A stretch of 64,000 bases of DNA from Arminella tubonensis (GTDB lineage Bacteria > Pseudomonadota > Alphaproteobacteria > Rhizobiales > Rhizobiaceae), in the NCBI RefSeq assembly GCF_003240585.1, contig NZ_PCDP01000035.1, positions 434,001-498,000 on the forward strand. The letters run 5' to 3'. The notes beneath the pieces are model-generated. The model was not told the DNA's origin, ran no database searches, and saw nothing but the letters and a program-made list of their open reading frames with translations. The position numbers and the translations under genes were made by a program. How positions within the stretch are numbered: position 1 is the first letter of the stretch; every line of letters starts with the position of its first letter. Positions 1-9,464 of this stretch are shown piece by piece.

Positions 1-667
1 TCGGCTCGACATCGATGCCATGGCTCTCGTTGACCTTCCGGTGCCGCCAGGCGACGACCAGGAGCACGATCGGAATGATGATCGACAGGATCAGCGACGT
101 GGAATGTATTCCCTCGATGCCGACAAAATCAGGAATGAAGCCGGTGCTGATGACCTGGAACGCCGGAGGAAACGGGCCGATACTCGTTCCGCTGCCTGCC
201 GCCGTCATGATGGACAGGGTCAGACCGCGAAAAATCAGCATGCCGGCGAGCGTCACGATGAACGACGGAATACGGTGATAGGCGATGAAATAACCCTGCG
301 CCGCGCCGACGAGAGCGCCGGTGAGCAGACAAATCGCCGTCGCCAGCACGTAGTTCATATGCCACTGGACGGTCAGGATAGCCGCCAGCGCGCCGATGAA
401 GCCGACGACGGAACCGACCGACAGGTCGATGTGCCCCGCGACGATCACGAGCAGCATGCCGAGCGCCATGATCACGATGAAGGAGTTCTGCAGGATCAGG
501 TTGGTCAGGTTCAAGGGCCTGAAGAGCACGCCACCGGTCGAGATCTGGAAGAACACCATGATGACGACGAGGGCGATGAGCATGCCGTATTCGCGGATGT
601 TGTTGCGAATGTACTCGCCCACGGAAATAACGTTGCTCTCTTCGGTGGCTGGGTTGGCCGTAGTCAT
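1..667 (-). CDS. gguB: Sugar ABC transporter permease GguB (partial, runs off left edge)
   Basis: Inner-membrane permease of the ChvE-GguAB multiple-sugar importer (BPD_transp_2/RbsC-MmsB family). Only the first 222 codons lie in the window; the ATG is at 665-667 and the C-terminus is beyond base 1. The visible protein begins MTTANPATEESNVISVGEYI and has several hydrophobic helices, including the family motif GHIDLSVGSVVGF near residue 80 and IPSFIVTLAGMLIFRG near residue 145. It follows gguA after 4 nt on the same strand. In Agrobacterium the same order chvE-gguA-gguB is known, which supports the symbol. Confident for the family, good for the symbol. Confidence 0.9.
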   Translation of the reverse strand, partial: MTTANPATEESNVISVGEYIRNNIREYGMLIALVVIMVFFQISTGGVLFRPLNLTNLILQNSFIVIMALGMLLVIVAGHIDLSVGSVVGFIGALAAILTVQWHMNYVLATAICLLTGALVGAAQGYFIAYHRIPSFIVTLAGMLIFRGLTLSIMTAAGSGTSIGPFPPAFQVISTGFIPDFVGIEGIHSTSLILSIIIPIVLLVVAWRHRKVNESHGIDVEP

Positions 668-671
668 TTTA

Positions 672-2204
672 TTACTTCTCCCCTGAACGCATGATAGCGC
701 GCATGATCGTTTCCTGGCTCGCTTCGCCCTTCGGCAATTCCGCGACTATGCGCCCTTCGTTCATGACGTAAATGCGATCGCAAATGCCGAGCAGTTCAGG
801 CATCTCCGATGAGATCATCAGGACGCCTTTGCCGTCGGCGGCAAGCTGGTTGATAATTGTGTAGATTTCATACTTGGCACCCACGTCGATACCGCGGGTA
901 GGCTCGTCGAGGATGAGGACTTCTGGATTCGAGAAGAGCCACTTCGACAAAACCACCTTCTGCTGGTTTCCGCCGGAAAGGTTGACCGTTTCCTGGAAGA
1001 TGCTGGAGCTGCGGATACGCAGCTTCGACCGATAGTCTACGGCAACCTGCGTTTCCTTGATGTCGTCGATCACCATCGAATTCGACACCCCGTTTAGGTT
1101 GGCGAGGGTCGTATTATGCATGATGTTGTCGCTGAGCACGAGGCCAAGCTGCTTGCGGTCCTCGGTGACATAGGCAAGGCCGGAGTCGATGGCCTTGCGC
1201 ACCGTGCTGACATCCACCGCCTTGCCGTCGACGAAGACCTCGCCGGAGATCCTGTGGCCATAGGACTTGCCGAACACGCTCATCGCGAATTCGGTTCGTC
1301 CTGCGCCCATCAGGCCTGCAATGCCGACCACCTCGCCCTTGCGGACGTTGATGTTGATGTCGTGCAGCATCTGCCGGTCGCGATGGTGCTGGTTATAGGC
1401 GTTCCAGTTCTTGACTTCGAAGATCGTTTCGCCGATCGGCACGGAGCGCGGCGGATAACGGTCCGCAAGCTCACGGCCCACCATGTTCTTGATGATGATG
1501 TCTTCGCTGATCTCGTCCGCATGACAGTCGAGCGTCTTGACGGTCATCCCGTCGCGCAGGACCGTGATGTGGTCGGCGACTTTGCGGACTTCGTTCAGCT
1601 TGTGCGAAATGATGATCGAGGTGATGCCCTGATTGCGGAACTCGATCAGAAGATTGAGGAGCGCATCGGAATCGCTTTCGTTGAGCGAAGCCGTCGGCTC
1701 GTCGAGAATGAGGAGCTTGACGCTTTTCGAGAGTGCCTTGGCAATTTCGACGAGCTGCTGCTTGCCGACGCCGATGTCGGTGATCAGCGTCTCAGGCGAC
1801 TCCTTGAGGCCCACCTTGCGCAAAAGCTTCTTGGTCCGGCTGAAGGTTTCCTGCCAGCTGATAACGCCGTTGGTGGCAACTTCATTTCCGAGGAAGATGT
1901 TCTCGGCGATCGACAGGAGCGGCACGAGCGCCAGTTCCTGATGGATGATGATGATCCCGATATCTTCGCTGTCATTGATGACTTTGAAGTTGCGGGCTTC
2001 ACCCTCGTAGTGGATTTCGCCGTCGTAGGATCCGGTCGGATAGACGCCGGAGAGAACCTTCATCAGCGTCGATTTACCGGCGCCGTTTTCGCCTACCAAT
2101 GCATGTATCTCACCTTGGCGAACCTTGAGGTTCACGTTCTCGAGCGCCTTCACGCCCGGGAACGTCTTGGTGATGTTCCGCATTTCAAGAATTGTATCGT
2201 TCAT
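672..2204 (-). CDS. gguA: Sugar ABC transporter ATP-binding protein GguA
   Basis: 510-residue ATPase that powers the ChvE-dependent sugar importer; it should sit on the cytoplasmic face with GguB. It has two ABC modules, the usual length for the RbsA/MmsA class. The first carries Walker [10 protein letters not shown] at about 38-46, a variant signature IGVGKQQ and Walker [12 protein letters not shown]. The second has a degenerate P-loop (GLMGAGRTE), a canonical signature LSGGNQQ and Walker [15 protein letters not shown]. The gene lies 93 bp after chvE and 4 nt before gguB, so the three are almost certainly one operon. A related name is mmsA. Confidence 0.93.
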   Translation of the reverse strand: MNDTILEMRNITKTFPGVKALENVNLKVRQGEIHALVGENGAGKSTLMKVLSGVYPTGSYDGEIHYEGEARNFKVINDSEDIGIIIIHQELALVPLLSIAENIFLGNEVATNGVISWQETFSRTKKLLRKVGLKESPETLITDIGVGKQQLVEIAKALSKSVKLLILDEPTASLNESDSDALLNLLIEFRNQGITSIIISHKLNEVRKVADHITVLRDGMTVKTLDCHADEISEDIIIKNMVGRELADRYPPRSVPIGETIFEVKNWNAYNQHHRDRQMLHDININVRKGEVVGIAGLMGAGRTEFAMSVFGKSYGHRISGEVFVDGKAVDVSTVRKAIDSGLAYVTEDRKQLGLVLSDNIMHNTTLANLNGVSNSMVIDDIKETQVAVDYRSKLRIRSSSIFQETVNLSGGNQQKVVLSKWLFSNPEVLILDEPTRGIDVGAKYEIYTIINQLAADGKGVLMISSEMPELLGICDRIYVMNEGRIVAELPKGEASQETIMRAIMRSGEK

Positions 2205-2261
2205 ACTAAAATTTCCAACGCCAGCAGCCGAAAGACAGCGCGGCGATCATAAAAGTGAAGA

Positions 2262-2287
2262 CCGGAACCCGCAAGTACGGGCTCCGG
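2262..2287 (-). promoter_or_regulatory. Hairpin between chvE and gguA
   Basis: Inverted repeat 10 bases after the chvE stop. Read on the minus strand, CCGGAGCCCG and CGGGTTCCGG pair over 10 positions (one G-U) around the 6-nt loop TACTTG. There is no T-run, so it looks like a processing, stability or attenuation hairpin that would let the binding protein be made in excess over the ATPase and permease, rather than a full terminator. That role is inferred. Confidence 0.55.
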
Positions 2288-2297
2288 CCATCCTATA

Positions 2298-3362
2298 TTA
2301 CTTCAGTTTGTCGGCCGTGTAATAGCCGCTGTCTACAAGAACCTTCTGGTAGTTGGTCTTGTCGACTGCTACCGGGGTCAGCAGGTAGGACGGAACGACC
2401 TTGACGCCGTTATCGTAGGTCTTGGTGTCGTTGACTTCAGGCGTCTTGCCTTCCATCAGAGCGTTGACCATGCCGACGGTAACCTTGGCGAGATCGCGGG
2501 TGTCCTTGAAGATCGTCGAATGCTGTTCGCCAGCAATGATCGACTTCACGGAAGGAACTTCCGAATCCTGGCCGGTGACGACTGGCAGCGGCTGAGCAGC
2601 CGTACCGTAGCCGACGCCCTTCAGCGACGAAAGGATACCGATCGACAGGCCGTCATAAGGAGACAGGACTGCATCGACCTTGGCGTCGGTGTAGTTGGCA
2701 GAGAGAAGGTTGTCCATGCGAGCCTGGGCCGTTGCCGGATCCCAACGCAGCGTGCCGACCTTGTCCATGCCGGTCTGGCCGGACTTTACGACGAGCTTCT
2801 TGCTGTCGATGTAAGGCTGCAGAACGGACATTGCGCCATCGTAGAAGAAGAAGGCGTTGTTGTCGTCAGGCGAGCCACCGAAGAGCTCGATGTTGAACGG
2901 GCCTTTGCCATCCTTGAGGCCGAGAGCGTCGACGATCGAGCCTGCCTGAAGAACGCCGACCTTGAAGTTATCGAATGTCGCATAGTAGTCGACATTGGCC
3001 GAATCGCGGATCAGACGGTCGTAAGCGATGACCTTGATGCCAGCATCGTGAGCCTTCTGAAGAACGTCGGAAAGCGTCGTCCCGTCGATTGCTGCGATAA
3101 CGAGAACCTTGGAGCCCTTCGTGACCATGTTTTCGATCTGCGAAAGCTGGTTCGGAATATCGTCATCTGCATACTGCAGGTCGGTTCCGTAACCGGCAGC
3201 CTGGAGCTGCTTGACGATGTTGTTACCGTCGTCGATCCAGCGAGCCGAAGCCTTCGTCGGCATTGCGATGCCAACAGTGCCCTTGTCCGCAGCCATTGCA
3301 GGCATCACGAATGAAGCGACGCCGAAGGCAGCCGCAGCCATCAATGAGATAATGGATTTCAT
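2298..3362 (-). CDS. chvE: Periplasmic sugar-binding protein ChvE
   Basis: 354-residue periplasmic binding protein (Peripla_BP_4 family) for monosaccharides. In Agrobacterium ChvE feeds GguAB and also presents sugars to the VirA sensor. I chose the ATG at 3360-3362 because GGGAGAGA lies just upstream and it gives a clear signal peptide, cleaved near AMA-ADKG (about residue 25). The mature start [17 protein letters not shown] is typical of ChvE/MmsE proteins. First gene of the operon, followed by a hairpin and gguA. The divergent LysR gene gbpR begins 278 bp away and is expected to activate it in response to sugar. Confidence 0.93.
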   Translation of the reverse strand: MKSIISLMAAAAFGVASFVMPAMAADKGTVGIAMPTKASARWIDDGNNIVKQLQAAGYGTDLQYADDDIPNQLSQIENMVTKGSKVLVIAAIDGTTLSDVLQKAHDAGIKVIAYDRLIRDSANVDYYATFDNFKVGVLQAGSIVDALGLKDGKGPFNIELFGGSPDDNNAFFFYDGAMSVLQPYIDSKKLVVKSGQTGMDKVGTLRWDPATAQARMDNLLSANYTDAKVDAVLSPYDGLSIGILSSLKGVGYGTAAQPLPVVTGQDSEVPSVKSIIAGEQHSTIFKDTRDLAKVTVGMVNALMEGKTPEVNDTKTYDNGVKVVPSYLLTPVAVDKTNYQKVLVDSGYYTADKLK

Positions 3363-3640
3363 TTCTCTCTCCCTTGTTAATAAATCGGCGGACGACGATG
3401 CGCCCACCCCGAAACTGTGGCAGGTTCCGTAGATTGGATAGTTACTTCAGATTGTGAGAAACGAAGTACGTCTCCTCCACGATCTCACACGTGTTTGTTG
3501 AGCCACATCCAGCGCAACGGCGGCAAACTGGAATCAATTCGTATAACTGTCAAATAGAATAAACGGTAGATAATATATCATATTTGGTATAACGTGAAAA
3601 AATAGTACTTTTTCGCCAACAAGGAGGAATAATTACAACT
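3363..3640. promoter_or_regulatory. chvE / gbpR divergent promoter region
   Basis: 278-bp intergenic stretch between divergent chvE and gbpR. The half nearer gbpR (about 3530-3660) is much more AT-rich than its surroundings and contains imperfect dyads such as TATCATATTTGGTATA, as expected for a LysR-type target. I cannot define the operator or the promoter boxes precisely. Confidence 0.5.
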
Positions 3641-4648
3641 ATGGAGAAAATATATAACGATTATTCTCGCGATGGTATAGAAATACACACAGATAATTTT
3701 CGCGACGACAGTCTTTTGCGCGCGGGTTTGAAGCTCAATCACCTGCGGATGATTGTCACGATCGAGGATCACGGACAGATTTCAGCGGCTGCGGAAGCGC
3801 TGAATATATCCCAGCCGGCGGCATCACGAATGTTATCCGAGATGGAATCGATTGCGAAAACGGCACTTTACGAGCGAATCGCCAGGGGTGTCGTGCTGAC
3901 CCCCTTCGGCTCGGCCCTGGCCAAGCGGGCAAGGAAGATCCTTCTGGAGCTACGCGAAGCGAGTCGCGAAATCGCAGAGCTTCGCACCGGCAAGGGCGGC
4001 TCCGTCTACCTCGGCGCTGTTACCGCGCCTGCAATCAGCCTCGTAGTGCCCGCCATCCGGCAGGTCACGCAGACCTACCCCGGCATCGAGATCAACATAC
4101 AGGTCGAGACGAGCAATATTCTGGCCCGCGAACTCCTCGCCGCACGCCACGATTTCATCATCTGCCGAATCCCGGACGAGCTTAACCCCCGCCTCTTCAC
4201 CGCCCATGAGATCGGCGTGGAGAAAGCCTGCCTCATCGTGCGAAACGGCCACCCCTTGCTCGAAAAAGGCGTCGTCGGCCTGCACGATCTCATAGGCCGC
4301 GACTGGGTCTTCCAGCCGCCGGGCACCCTGCTTCGACGAAAGGTCGAGGACATATTCATCTCGGCTGGCGTGCCGCTGCCGGAAAATATCGTCAATACCT
4401 CCTCGCTGCTGCTGACGGTGGCTGTGGTCTGCAAGACCGATGCGATCGCCCCGATCGCGCTCGACATGGCCGAGTTCGTGTGTGGCCAGAGCTCGAATGC
4501 CGGCGAGGCCTGCATTCTGCCTATCGACTTCGAGATCTCGGTAAAGCCCTACAGCCTTATTACCGCCCGCGAGCGCGCCATGCCGCCGAGCGCGAGCCTG
4601 CTCTACGACATGATCCTGGAGCAGAGCCGAAGCCTGGCCGCGACCTGA
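3641..4648 (+). CDS. gbpR: LysR-family regulator GbpR (sugar-responsive activator of chvE)
   Basis: 335-residue LysR-type transcription factor. The winged helix lies at about residues 30-90 (ISAAAEALNISQPAASRMLSE is the helix-turn-helix region), followed by a LysR substrate domain. Known biology: GbpR regulates chvE in Agrobacterium in response to arabinose, fucose and galactose. The gene is divergent from chvE, the expected position. The first ~25 residues precede the usual LysR start; the ATG at 3641 has AAGGAGG with a long 13-nt spacer, so the true start is not certain. High confidence in family, good in symbol by synteny. Confidence 0.88.
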   Translation: MEKIYNDYSRDGIEIHTDNFRDDSLLRAGLKLNHLRMIVTIEDHGQISAAAEALNISQPAASRMLSEMESIAKTALYERIARGVVLTPFGSALAKRARKILLELREASREIAELRTGKGGSVYLGAVTAPAISLVVPAIRQVTQTYPGIEINIQVETSNILARELLAARHDFIICRIPDELNPRLFTAHEIGVEKACLIVRNGHPLLEKGVVGLHDLIGRDWVFQPPGTLLRRKVEDIFISAGVPLPENIVNTSSLLLTVAVVCKTDAIAPIALDMAEFVCGQSSNAGEACILPIDFEISVKPYSLITARERAMPPSASLLYDMILEQSRSLAAT

Positions 4649-4699
4649 TCAGCCCTGCGCCACCTTCGCTTCCTAATGTTCGTTCCTCTGGAGGAACGC

Positions 4700-5197
4700 A
4701 TGCGGTTCGGGCAATCGGTATTTCAATCAGTTCTGGAACGTCTCGACGCTGAGGATGCTGAAGATGGCGAAAGCCCTGCCAGTGCCTACCATCGTATCCA
4801 CGGCCTGAACTCGAGCTTCGTCGCCGACGTGCGCGAGGGCGTCTCCGCAGCTTCGATCCGGCCGGGCCAGGCCTATATCGATAATCTCGAATTCGAGGAG
4901 CCTTCCCCTGTCGACGCCGCACGGCCTGAAGAGCCGCCGCAACCGGCAGCTCCGGAACCGCCTCCCCTCGTCATGCCGGCACACCTGACGCGAACAGCGC
5001 CGCAGGATGTGGCCGCCGAGCTGGCGATCTCGTCCGGGGACACCCAGCACAGTCTTAACGACAAGCGCCGCGCGTTCGCCAAGGCCAATCATCCAGACGG
5101 TGTCGCGCCGCCGTTCCGCGAGAATGCGACCGCCCGCATGATGATCGCCAATCTCCTGATCGACGAAGCCCTTCGCCGTATCAGCCGGCAAAGGTAG
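4700..5197 (+). CDS. J-domain-like hypothetical protein
   Basis: 165 residues from the ATG at 4700, chosen because GGAGG sits 5 nt upstream; an ATG at 4676 lacks a ribosome site. The N-terminal half is acidic, the centre is proline- and alanine-rich (about 80-100), and the C-terminal ~65 residues read like a short DnaJ domain: helix LNDKRRAFAKAN followed directly by the HPD tripeptide (NHPDGV) and a closing helix. HPD is the Hsp70-stimulating motif. No membrane segment or signal peptide is seen. A co-chaperone-like role is inferred. It stands 51 bp after gbpR on the same strand. Confidence 0.7.
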   Translation: MRFGQSVFQSVLERLDAEDAEDGESPASAYHRIHGLNSSFVADVREGVSAASIRPGQAYIDNLEFEEPSPVDAARPEEPPQPAAPEPPPLVMPAHLTRTAPQDVAAELAISSGDTQHSLNDKRRAFAKANHPDGVAPPFRENATARMMIANLLIDEALRRISRQR

Positions 5198-5207
5198 CGC
5201 AGCCAGG

Positions 5208-5462
5208 CTATTCCGGATCTTTTTCCTGGTCGCCGGGTTCGCCAGCCGCGACCGTGGTCTCCGTTTCCTCTTTCAAGGGCGGCGGAGTGTATGTCAGCAG
5301 CAGCTTGTAGGCGGAATAGATGCCGAGCGCCCCGACGATGATCGCCCAGAACGGTTCAGAGGTCGACGCTTCGATGATAGCCCATCCCAGGCAGACGGCG
5401 ACGATCGCGATCCGGATCCACAGGGGTCGGTAGAACGAATGGTCCGGATCGATCAGTTGCAT
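5208..5462 (-). CDS. Small two-helix membrane protein, unknown function
   Basis: 84 residues. Two hydrophobic stretches (about 15-34, IRIAIVAVCLGWAIIEA, and 38-58, FWAIIVGALGIYSAYKLLLTY) are followed by an acidic, proline-rich cytoplasmic-looking tail ending EPGDQEKDPE. It resembles small conserved rhizobial membrane proteins but I do not recognise a named family. Convergent with the J-domain-like gene and divergent from idhA. The codon pattern is consistent with a real gene, though no strong ribosome site is visible. Confidence 0.6.
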   Translation of the reverse strand: MQLIDPDHSFYRPLWIRIAIVAVCLGWAIIEASTSEPFWAIIVGALGIYSAYKLLLTYTPPPLKEETETTVAAGEPGDQEKDPE

Positions 5463-5618
5463 GACTGTATTGCTCGCTCTCTATTGTTCGCTTGTCTTTA
5501 GGCTGAATTTCAGAATTGTGAAACCCTGGCGCCTTGACGTCGCCTTCGGAAAATGGAATGAAAATTCCACAAAATTCATAATTCGGTTTATTTGTTCTGA
5601 AATTGGGAGGAATGAAAG

Positions 5619-6611
5619 ATGACAGTAAGATTTGCTCTGCTCGGCGCCGGCCGCATAGGCAAGGTGCATGCAAAAGCAGTCAGTGGCAACGCCAGTGCCA
5701 AGCTCATCGCGGTCGCCGACGCGTTTCCGGCCGCGGCCGAAGCCATTGCATCAGCCTATGGCTGCGAAGTCCGCACGATCGAGGCGATCGAGGCGGCCAA
5801 GGACATCGACGCGGTCGTCATCTGCACGCCGACCGATACCCATGCCGACCTGATCGAGCGCTTTGCCCGCGCCGGCAAGGCGATCTTCTGCGAAAAACCG
5901 ATCGATCTCGACGTTGCCCGTGTCAAGGCCTGCATCAAGGTGGTCGCCGATACCAAGGGCAAGCTGATGGTCGGCTTCAACAGGCGCTTCGATCCGCATT
6001 TCATGGCGGTTCGTCAGGCCATCGACGACGGCAAGATCGGCGCTGTCGAAATGGTGACCATCACCTCGCGCGACCCGGGCGCTCCGCCGGTCGACTACAT
6101 CAAGCGCTCCGGCGGCATCTTCCGCGACATGACCATCCACGATTTCGACATGGCCCGCTTCCTGCTCGGCGAGGAGCCGGTCACGGTCAGCGCGACCGCC
6201 GCCGTCCTGGTCGACAAGGCGATCGGCGATGCCGGTGACTATGACAGCGTCTCGGTCCTGCTGCAGACCGCGTCCGGTAAGCAGGCGATGATCTCCAACT
6301 CCCGCCGCGCCACCTACGGCTACGACCAGCGCATCGAGATCCACGGATCGAAGGGCATGGTCGCGGCCGAGAACCAGCGCCCGTTCTCGATCGAAGTGGC
6401 AAATGGCGACGGCTATACCCGCCCGCCACTGCATGATTTCTTCATGACCCGCTACACCGAGGCCTACGCCAACGAAATCGCCGCCTTCATCACGGCAATC
6501 GAGCAAGGCACCGCGATTACGCCCTCCGGCGCCGATGGCCTTGCTGCCCTCAGACTTGCCGATGCAGCCATGCAGTCCGTCAAGGAAGGCAAGCAGATCA
6601 AGGTCGGATAA
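5619..6611 (+). CDS. idhA: Inositol 2-dehydrogenase (Gfo/Idh/MocA family)
   Basis: 330-residue NAD-dependent enzyme oxidising myo-inositol to scyllo-inosose, the first step of inositol catabolism in the cytoplasm. The Rossmann motif GAGRIGKVHAKAV is at residues 9-21. The Gfo/Idh signature FCEKPIDLD near residue 92 supplies the conserved lysine, and GGIFRDMTIHDFDMARFLLG holds the catalytic Asp/His pair near 172-176. Length and sequence closely match rhizobial IdhA/IolG as I remember it. GGGAGG precedes the ATG. It stands alone here with a hairpin terminator after it; the other iol genes are not in the window. Confidence 0.92.
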   Translation: MTVRFALLGAGRIGKVHAKAVSGNASAKLIAVADAFPAAAEAIASAYGCEVRTIEAIEAAKDIDAVVICTPTDTHADLIERFARAGKAIFCEKPIDLDVARVKACIKVVADTKGKLMVGFNRRFDPHFMAVRQAIDDGKIGAVEMVTITSRDPGAPPVDYIKRSGGIFRDMTIHDFDMARFLLGEEPVTVSATAAVLVDKAIGDAGDYDSVSVLLQTASGKQAMISNSRRATYGYDQRIEIHGSKGMVAAENQRPFSIEVANGDGYTRPPLHDFFMTRYTEAYANEIAAFITAIEQGTAITPSGADGLAALRLADAAMQSVKEGKQIKVG

Positions 6612-6641
6612 GTCTCGTCTACTTCAGTCGTTGAACACATG

Positions 6642-6668
6642 TGGCCGGGTTTTTCGCCCGGCCATTTT
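6642..6668 (+). terminator. Terminator after idhA (possibly bidirectional)
   Basis: Perfect 8-bp stem TGGCCGGG / CCCGGCCA (6642-6649 and 6657-6664) with a 7-nt loop, followed by TTTTC. It lies between convergent idhA and the ROK regulator and could serve both. Confidence 0.75.
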
Positions 6669-6671
6669 CAT

Positions 6672-7919
6672 TCAGCTGGCCCGATCGTTCAATTCCATGC
6701 TGGCAGCTGCCGCGCGCGCCATGACGATATCGTTGTCCATGATCGACAGCGCGCGATTGAGATGTCCCTCGAAAACCAGCGCCTGTTCGTCCGGCACGAC
6801 CCGCATCTCCGGCATGCCCTCCATCCGCACGATCAGCGACTGCGCCAACCCCTCCTCGATACCCTCACGAAGCAGGTCGTAGTACCGCGTACCCGGTCCG
6901 GTCAGCGCGATCGGCATGCGTTCGGTCAGGCTGAGGACCCGCGACAGCCCGTTTCCGAGCGCCAACCCCGCCTGGCGAAAGGCGAAGCCGTTGCGCCGAT
7001 GGCCCTGGCGCGCGCTTGCAGCGATCTTGTCAAGTTCCGAGACCGGAACGAATTTCGCCGGGATGGTATCGAGCGGAACGGCGAAGGCATTGCGCAGGAT
7101 GGCGTAGAAGCCGGCATAGGCCTCGATGCAGCCAGACGACCCGCAACGACAAAGCGCGCCCTCCGGCGCATGGAGCATATGTCCGAAATTCGGTGCAGAA
7201 ACCTCGGGCTCGCCGCCGTCCCGCCGCCGAACGATCCCCAGCCCGATGCTATGCCCGAGCGATAGCGCCGCCAGCGCCCGGAAGTCGCTGCCCTTGTCGT
7301 TTTCCTCGCGCTGTCCGACGGCAGCAGCAACCAGCAGCGTCTCGTTGCCAAGGATGATTTTCGCCGACCATTCGGCGCCAAGCACATCGGCGAAATCGAT
7401 CTGCTCGCGCCCGAAAATCGGCGACCAGCGCAAGATTGGCTCGATCGCATCGACGAGCCCCTTGCTGCTGATCGAAATGATCAGCACGTCGTCACGATCG
7501 ATCCGTGACCGCGAAACGAGCCGCAACAACCCCTCCTGCATGGCGGCTACGAACTTCTGCACCCCGCCCGCATCCTGGGACCGCGCCTCGGAAAAGCGGT
7601 CGAGCAGCGTACCGGCGTAGTCGACGAGAGAATATTGGACAGCGTCGGACGAGATGATGACGGTAATCAGATAACCGCAATCGCGCCGCTGCGAAAATGC
7701 CACCCGCGGACGTCCTCGACCCGACGCGGCCTGCTGTTCGGTTTTCGCAATGATCTGGGCGCGCTCGAGATCGGCGGTTATCGCCGAGATCGTCGCCGAC
7801 GACAGGCTGGTGAAATCAGAAAGCTCGGTATGGGCCAGGGGGCCATGTGTTCGCAGCGCCTTCAGCACCAACGCGCTATTGCGCTGGCGGACCAATTCCG
7901 TGCTCGATTTGATCTGCAT
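6672..7919 (-). CDS. ROK-family transcriptional repressor, probably of the xylose operon
   Basis: 415 residues with an N-terminal winged helix-turn-helix (about 10-65, SSATISAITADLERAQII is the recognition region) and a C-terminal ROK domain. The zinc signature reads CRCGSSGCIEAY near residue 257. ROK regulators of this layout (XylR/NagC type) bind operators as dimers and release on binding sugar. It is divergent from xylFHG with a perfect inverted repeat between them, so it probably controls that operon. The start ATG at 7917-7919 has GGGGAGACGG upstream. Family secure; target inferred. Confidence 0.88.
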   Translation of the reverse strand: MQIKSSTELVRQRNSALVLKALRTHGPLAHTELSDFTSLSSATISAITADLERAQIIAKTEQQAASGRGRPRVAFSQRRDCGYLITVIISSDAVQYSLVDYAGTLLDRFSEARSQDAGGVQKFVAAMQEGLLRLVSRSRIDRDDVLIISISSKGLVDAIEPILRWSPIFGREQIDFADVLGAEWSAKIILGNETLLVAAAVGQREENDKGSDFRALAALSLGHSIGLGIVRRRDGGEPEVSAPNFGHMLHAPEGALCRCGSSGCIEAYAGFYAILRNAFAVPLDTIPAKFVPVSELDKIAASARQGHRRNGFAFRQAGLALGNGLSRVLSLTERMPIALTGPGTRYYDLLREGIEEGLAQSLIVRMEGMPEMRVVPDEQALVFEGHLNRALSIMDNDIVMARAAAASMELNDRAS

Positions 7920-8036
7920 CCAGCCGTCTCCCCATCGCTTCCCTCCCCTGCGCGCATCTTCATATCAGCTCTTTAGAAACGGCTGACTAAACCTTTGGAT
8001 GCGCTGTTGACAGCTCGAAAAATCTCTGACACTAAA

Positions 8037-8055
8037 TTTCTCGACTGTCGAGAAA
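8037..8055. promoter_or_regulatory. Inverted repeat, likely operator of the ROK repressor
   Basis: Perfect 9-bp arms TTTCTCGAC and GTCGAGAAA separated by one T, in the 222-bp gap between the ROK gene and xylF. Size, symmetry and position fit a dimeric repressor site. Confidence 0.65.
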
Positions 8056-8141
8056 AAACACAAAATCTTTCTCGTCAGCGTAATCGCGGCGGCCGGCGGG
8101 AGCTTAGGGTACGTGCGGTCGCATTCACTCGGGAGGATAAT

Positions 8142-9182
8142 ATGAGAGCTTTTATCAAGCTGGCCGCCGGCGCGGCTTTAGTCTTGACCATGCAGACCGC
8201 GGCCTTCGCCAAGGATCTGGTGGTTGGTGTTTCCTGGTCGAATTTCCAGGAAGAACGTTGGAAGACTGACGAAGCCGCCATCAAGAAGGCACTTGCTGCC
8301 GCTGGCGCGAAGTACATTTCCGCTGACGCCCAGTCCTCCGCTTCCAAGCAGTTGACGGACGTGGAATCGCTGATTTCCCAGGGCGCCAACGCGCTGATCA
8401 TTCTCGCCCAGGATAGCGACGCTATCGGCCCCGCCATCGAAAAGGCTGCTGACGAAGGCATCCCGGTCGTCGGTTACGACCGCCTGATCGAAAACCCGGC
8501 TGCCTTCTACATCACCTTCGACAACAAGGAAGTCGGCCGCATGCAGGCGCGCGGCGTTTTGGCTGCCAAGCCCGAAGGCAATTACGTATTCATCAAGGGC
8601 TCGTCTTCCGATCCGAACGCCGACTTCCTGTTCGCAGGCCAGTTGGAAGTGCTGAAGTCCGCCATGGACGCCGGCAAGATCAAGAAGGTCGGCGAAGCCT
8701 ACACCGACGGCTGGCTGCCCCAGAACGCACAGCGCAACATGGAACAGATCCTGACCGCCAACAACAACAAGGTTGACGCCGTCGTCGCCTCCAACGACGG
8801 CACTGCCGGCGGCGCAATCGCCGCTCTGGACGCGCAGGGCCTCGCCGGCACTGTTCCTGTCTCCGGCCAGGACGCCGACAAGGCTGCCCTCAACCGTATC
8901 GCGCTCGGCACCCAGACAGTTTCCGTCTGGAAGGACTCCCGCGAACTCGGCAAGCGCGCCGCAGAAATCGCTCTCAGCCTTGCCGGCGGCAAGAAGCTGA
9001 ACGAGATCGAAGGCGTCAAGGTCTTCAAGGACGGCCCGAAGAAGGTCGAGATGCAGTCTGTCTTCCTGACACCGCTTCCGATCACGAAGGACAACCTCAA
9101 CGTCGTCATCGACGCCGGTTGGATCTCCAAGGCTGAAGCATGCCAGGGCGTCAAGGCCGGCACCGTTGCTGCCTGCAAGTAA
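8142..9182 (+). CDS. xylF: D-xylose-binding periplasmic protein XylF
   Basis: 346-residue periplasmic binding protein for xylose. The ATG at 8142 follows GGGAGGATAAT and starts a clear signal peptide ([20 protein letters not shown], cleaved after AFA, about residue 23). Mature sequence [21 protein letters not shown] and the later [18 protein letters not shown] and [20 protein letters not shown] are characteristic of XylF. A longer in-frame reading from 7995 lacks a signal peptide and crosses the presumed operator, so it was rejected. First gene of xylF-xylH-xylG. Confidence 0.93.
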   Translation: MRAFIKLAAGAALVLTMQTAAFAKDLVVGVSWSNFQEERWKTDEAAIKKALAAAGAKYISADAQSSASKQLTDVESLISQGANALIILAQDSDAIGPAIEKAADEGIPVVGYDRLIENPAAFYITFDNKEVGRMQARGVLAAKPEGNYVFIKGSSSDPNADFLFAGQLEVLKSAMDAGKIKKVGEAYTDGWLPQNAQRNMEQILTANNNKVDAVVASNDGTAGGAIAALDAQGLAGTVPVSGQDADKAALNRIALGTQTVSVWKDSRELGKRAAEIALSLAGGKKLNEIEGVKVFKDGPKKVEMQSVFLTPLPITKDNLNVVIDAGWISKAEACQGVKAGTVAACK

Positions 9183-9208
9183 GCGTCATCTGACCAGCTA
9201 AGTCATAG

Positions 9209-9240
9209 CGACGCCGCAACGGCCTTCCGTTGCGGCGTCG
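9209..9240 (+). promoter_or_regulatory. Strong hairpin between xylF and xylH
   Basis: Perfect 14-bp stem CGACGCCGCAACGG / CCGTTGCGGCGTCG with a CCTT loop, 27 nt after the xylF stop. No T-run follows, so it is better read as an mRNA-stabilising or partial-termination element that raises the ratio of binding protein to membrane components. Function inferred from position. Confidence 0.65.
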
Positions 9241-9464
9241 AATGCGGCTCAGGCGATGACCCTGCGAAAGCGGAGCCCCCTGAACGCCGTATTGGTATTG
9301 CGCCATCAGCAAGACCGATGCACGCCCGGAAAACGCAAGGCCTAGGCAACAGGCGGACCTCCGGATGCATCTGACGTGGCGTATCTTGATATCTGCGCGA
9401 AGACTGCCAGCGATTGCCGACAAGCATCGCCAGTGCGCGCTTAACAGTGGAGAACGGCAAAGCG

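Noticed and set aside
1116-2252. 378-codon plus-strand frame opposite gguA
   Set aside because: Antisense shadow of a well-conserved ATPase gene in GC-rich DNA; no family features.
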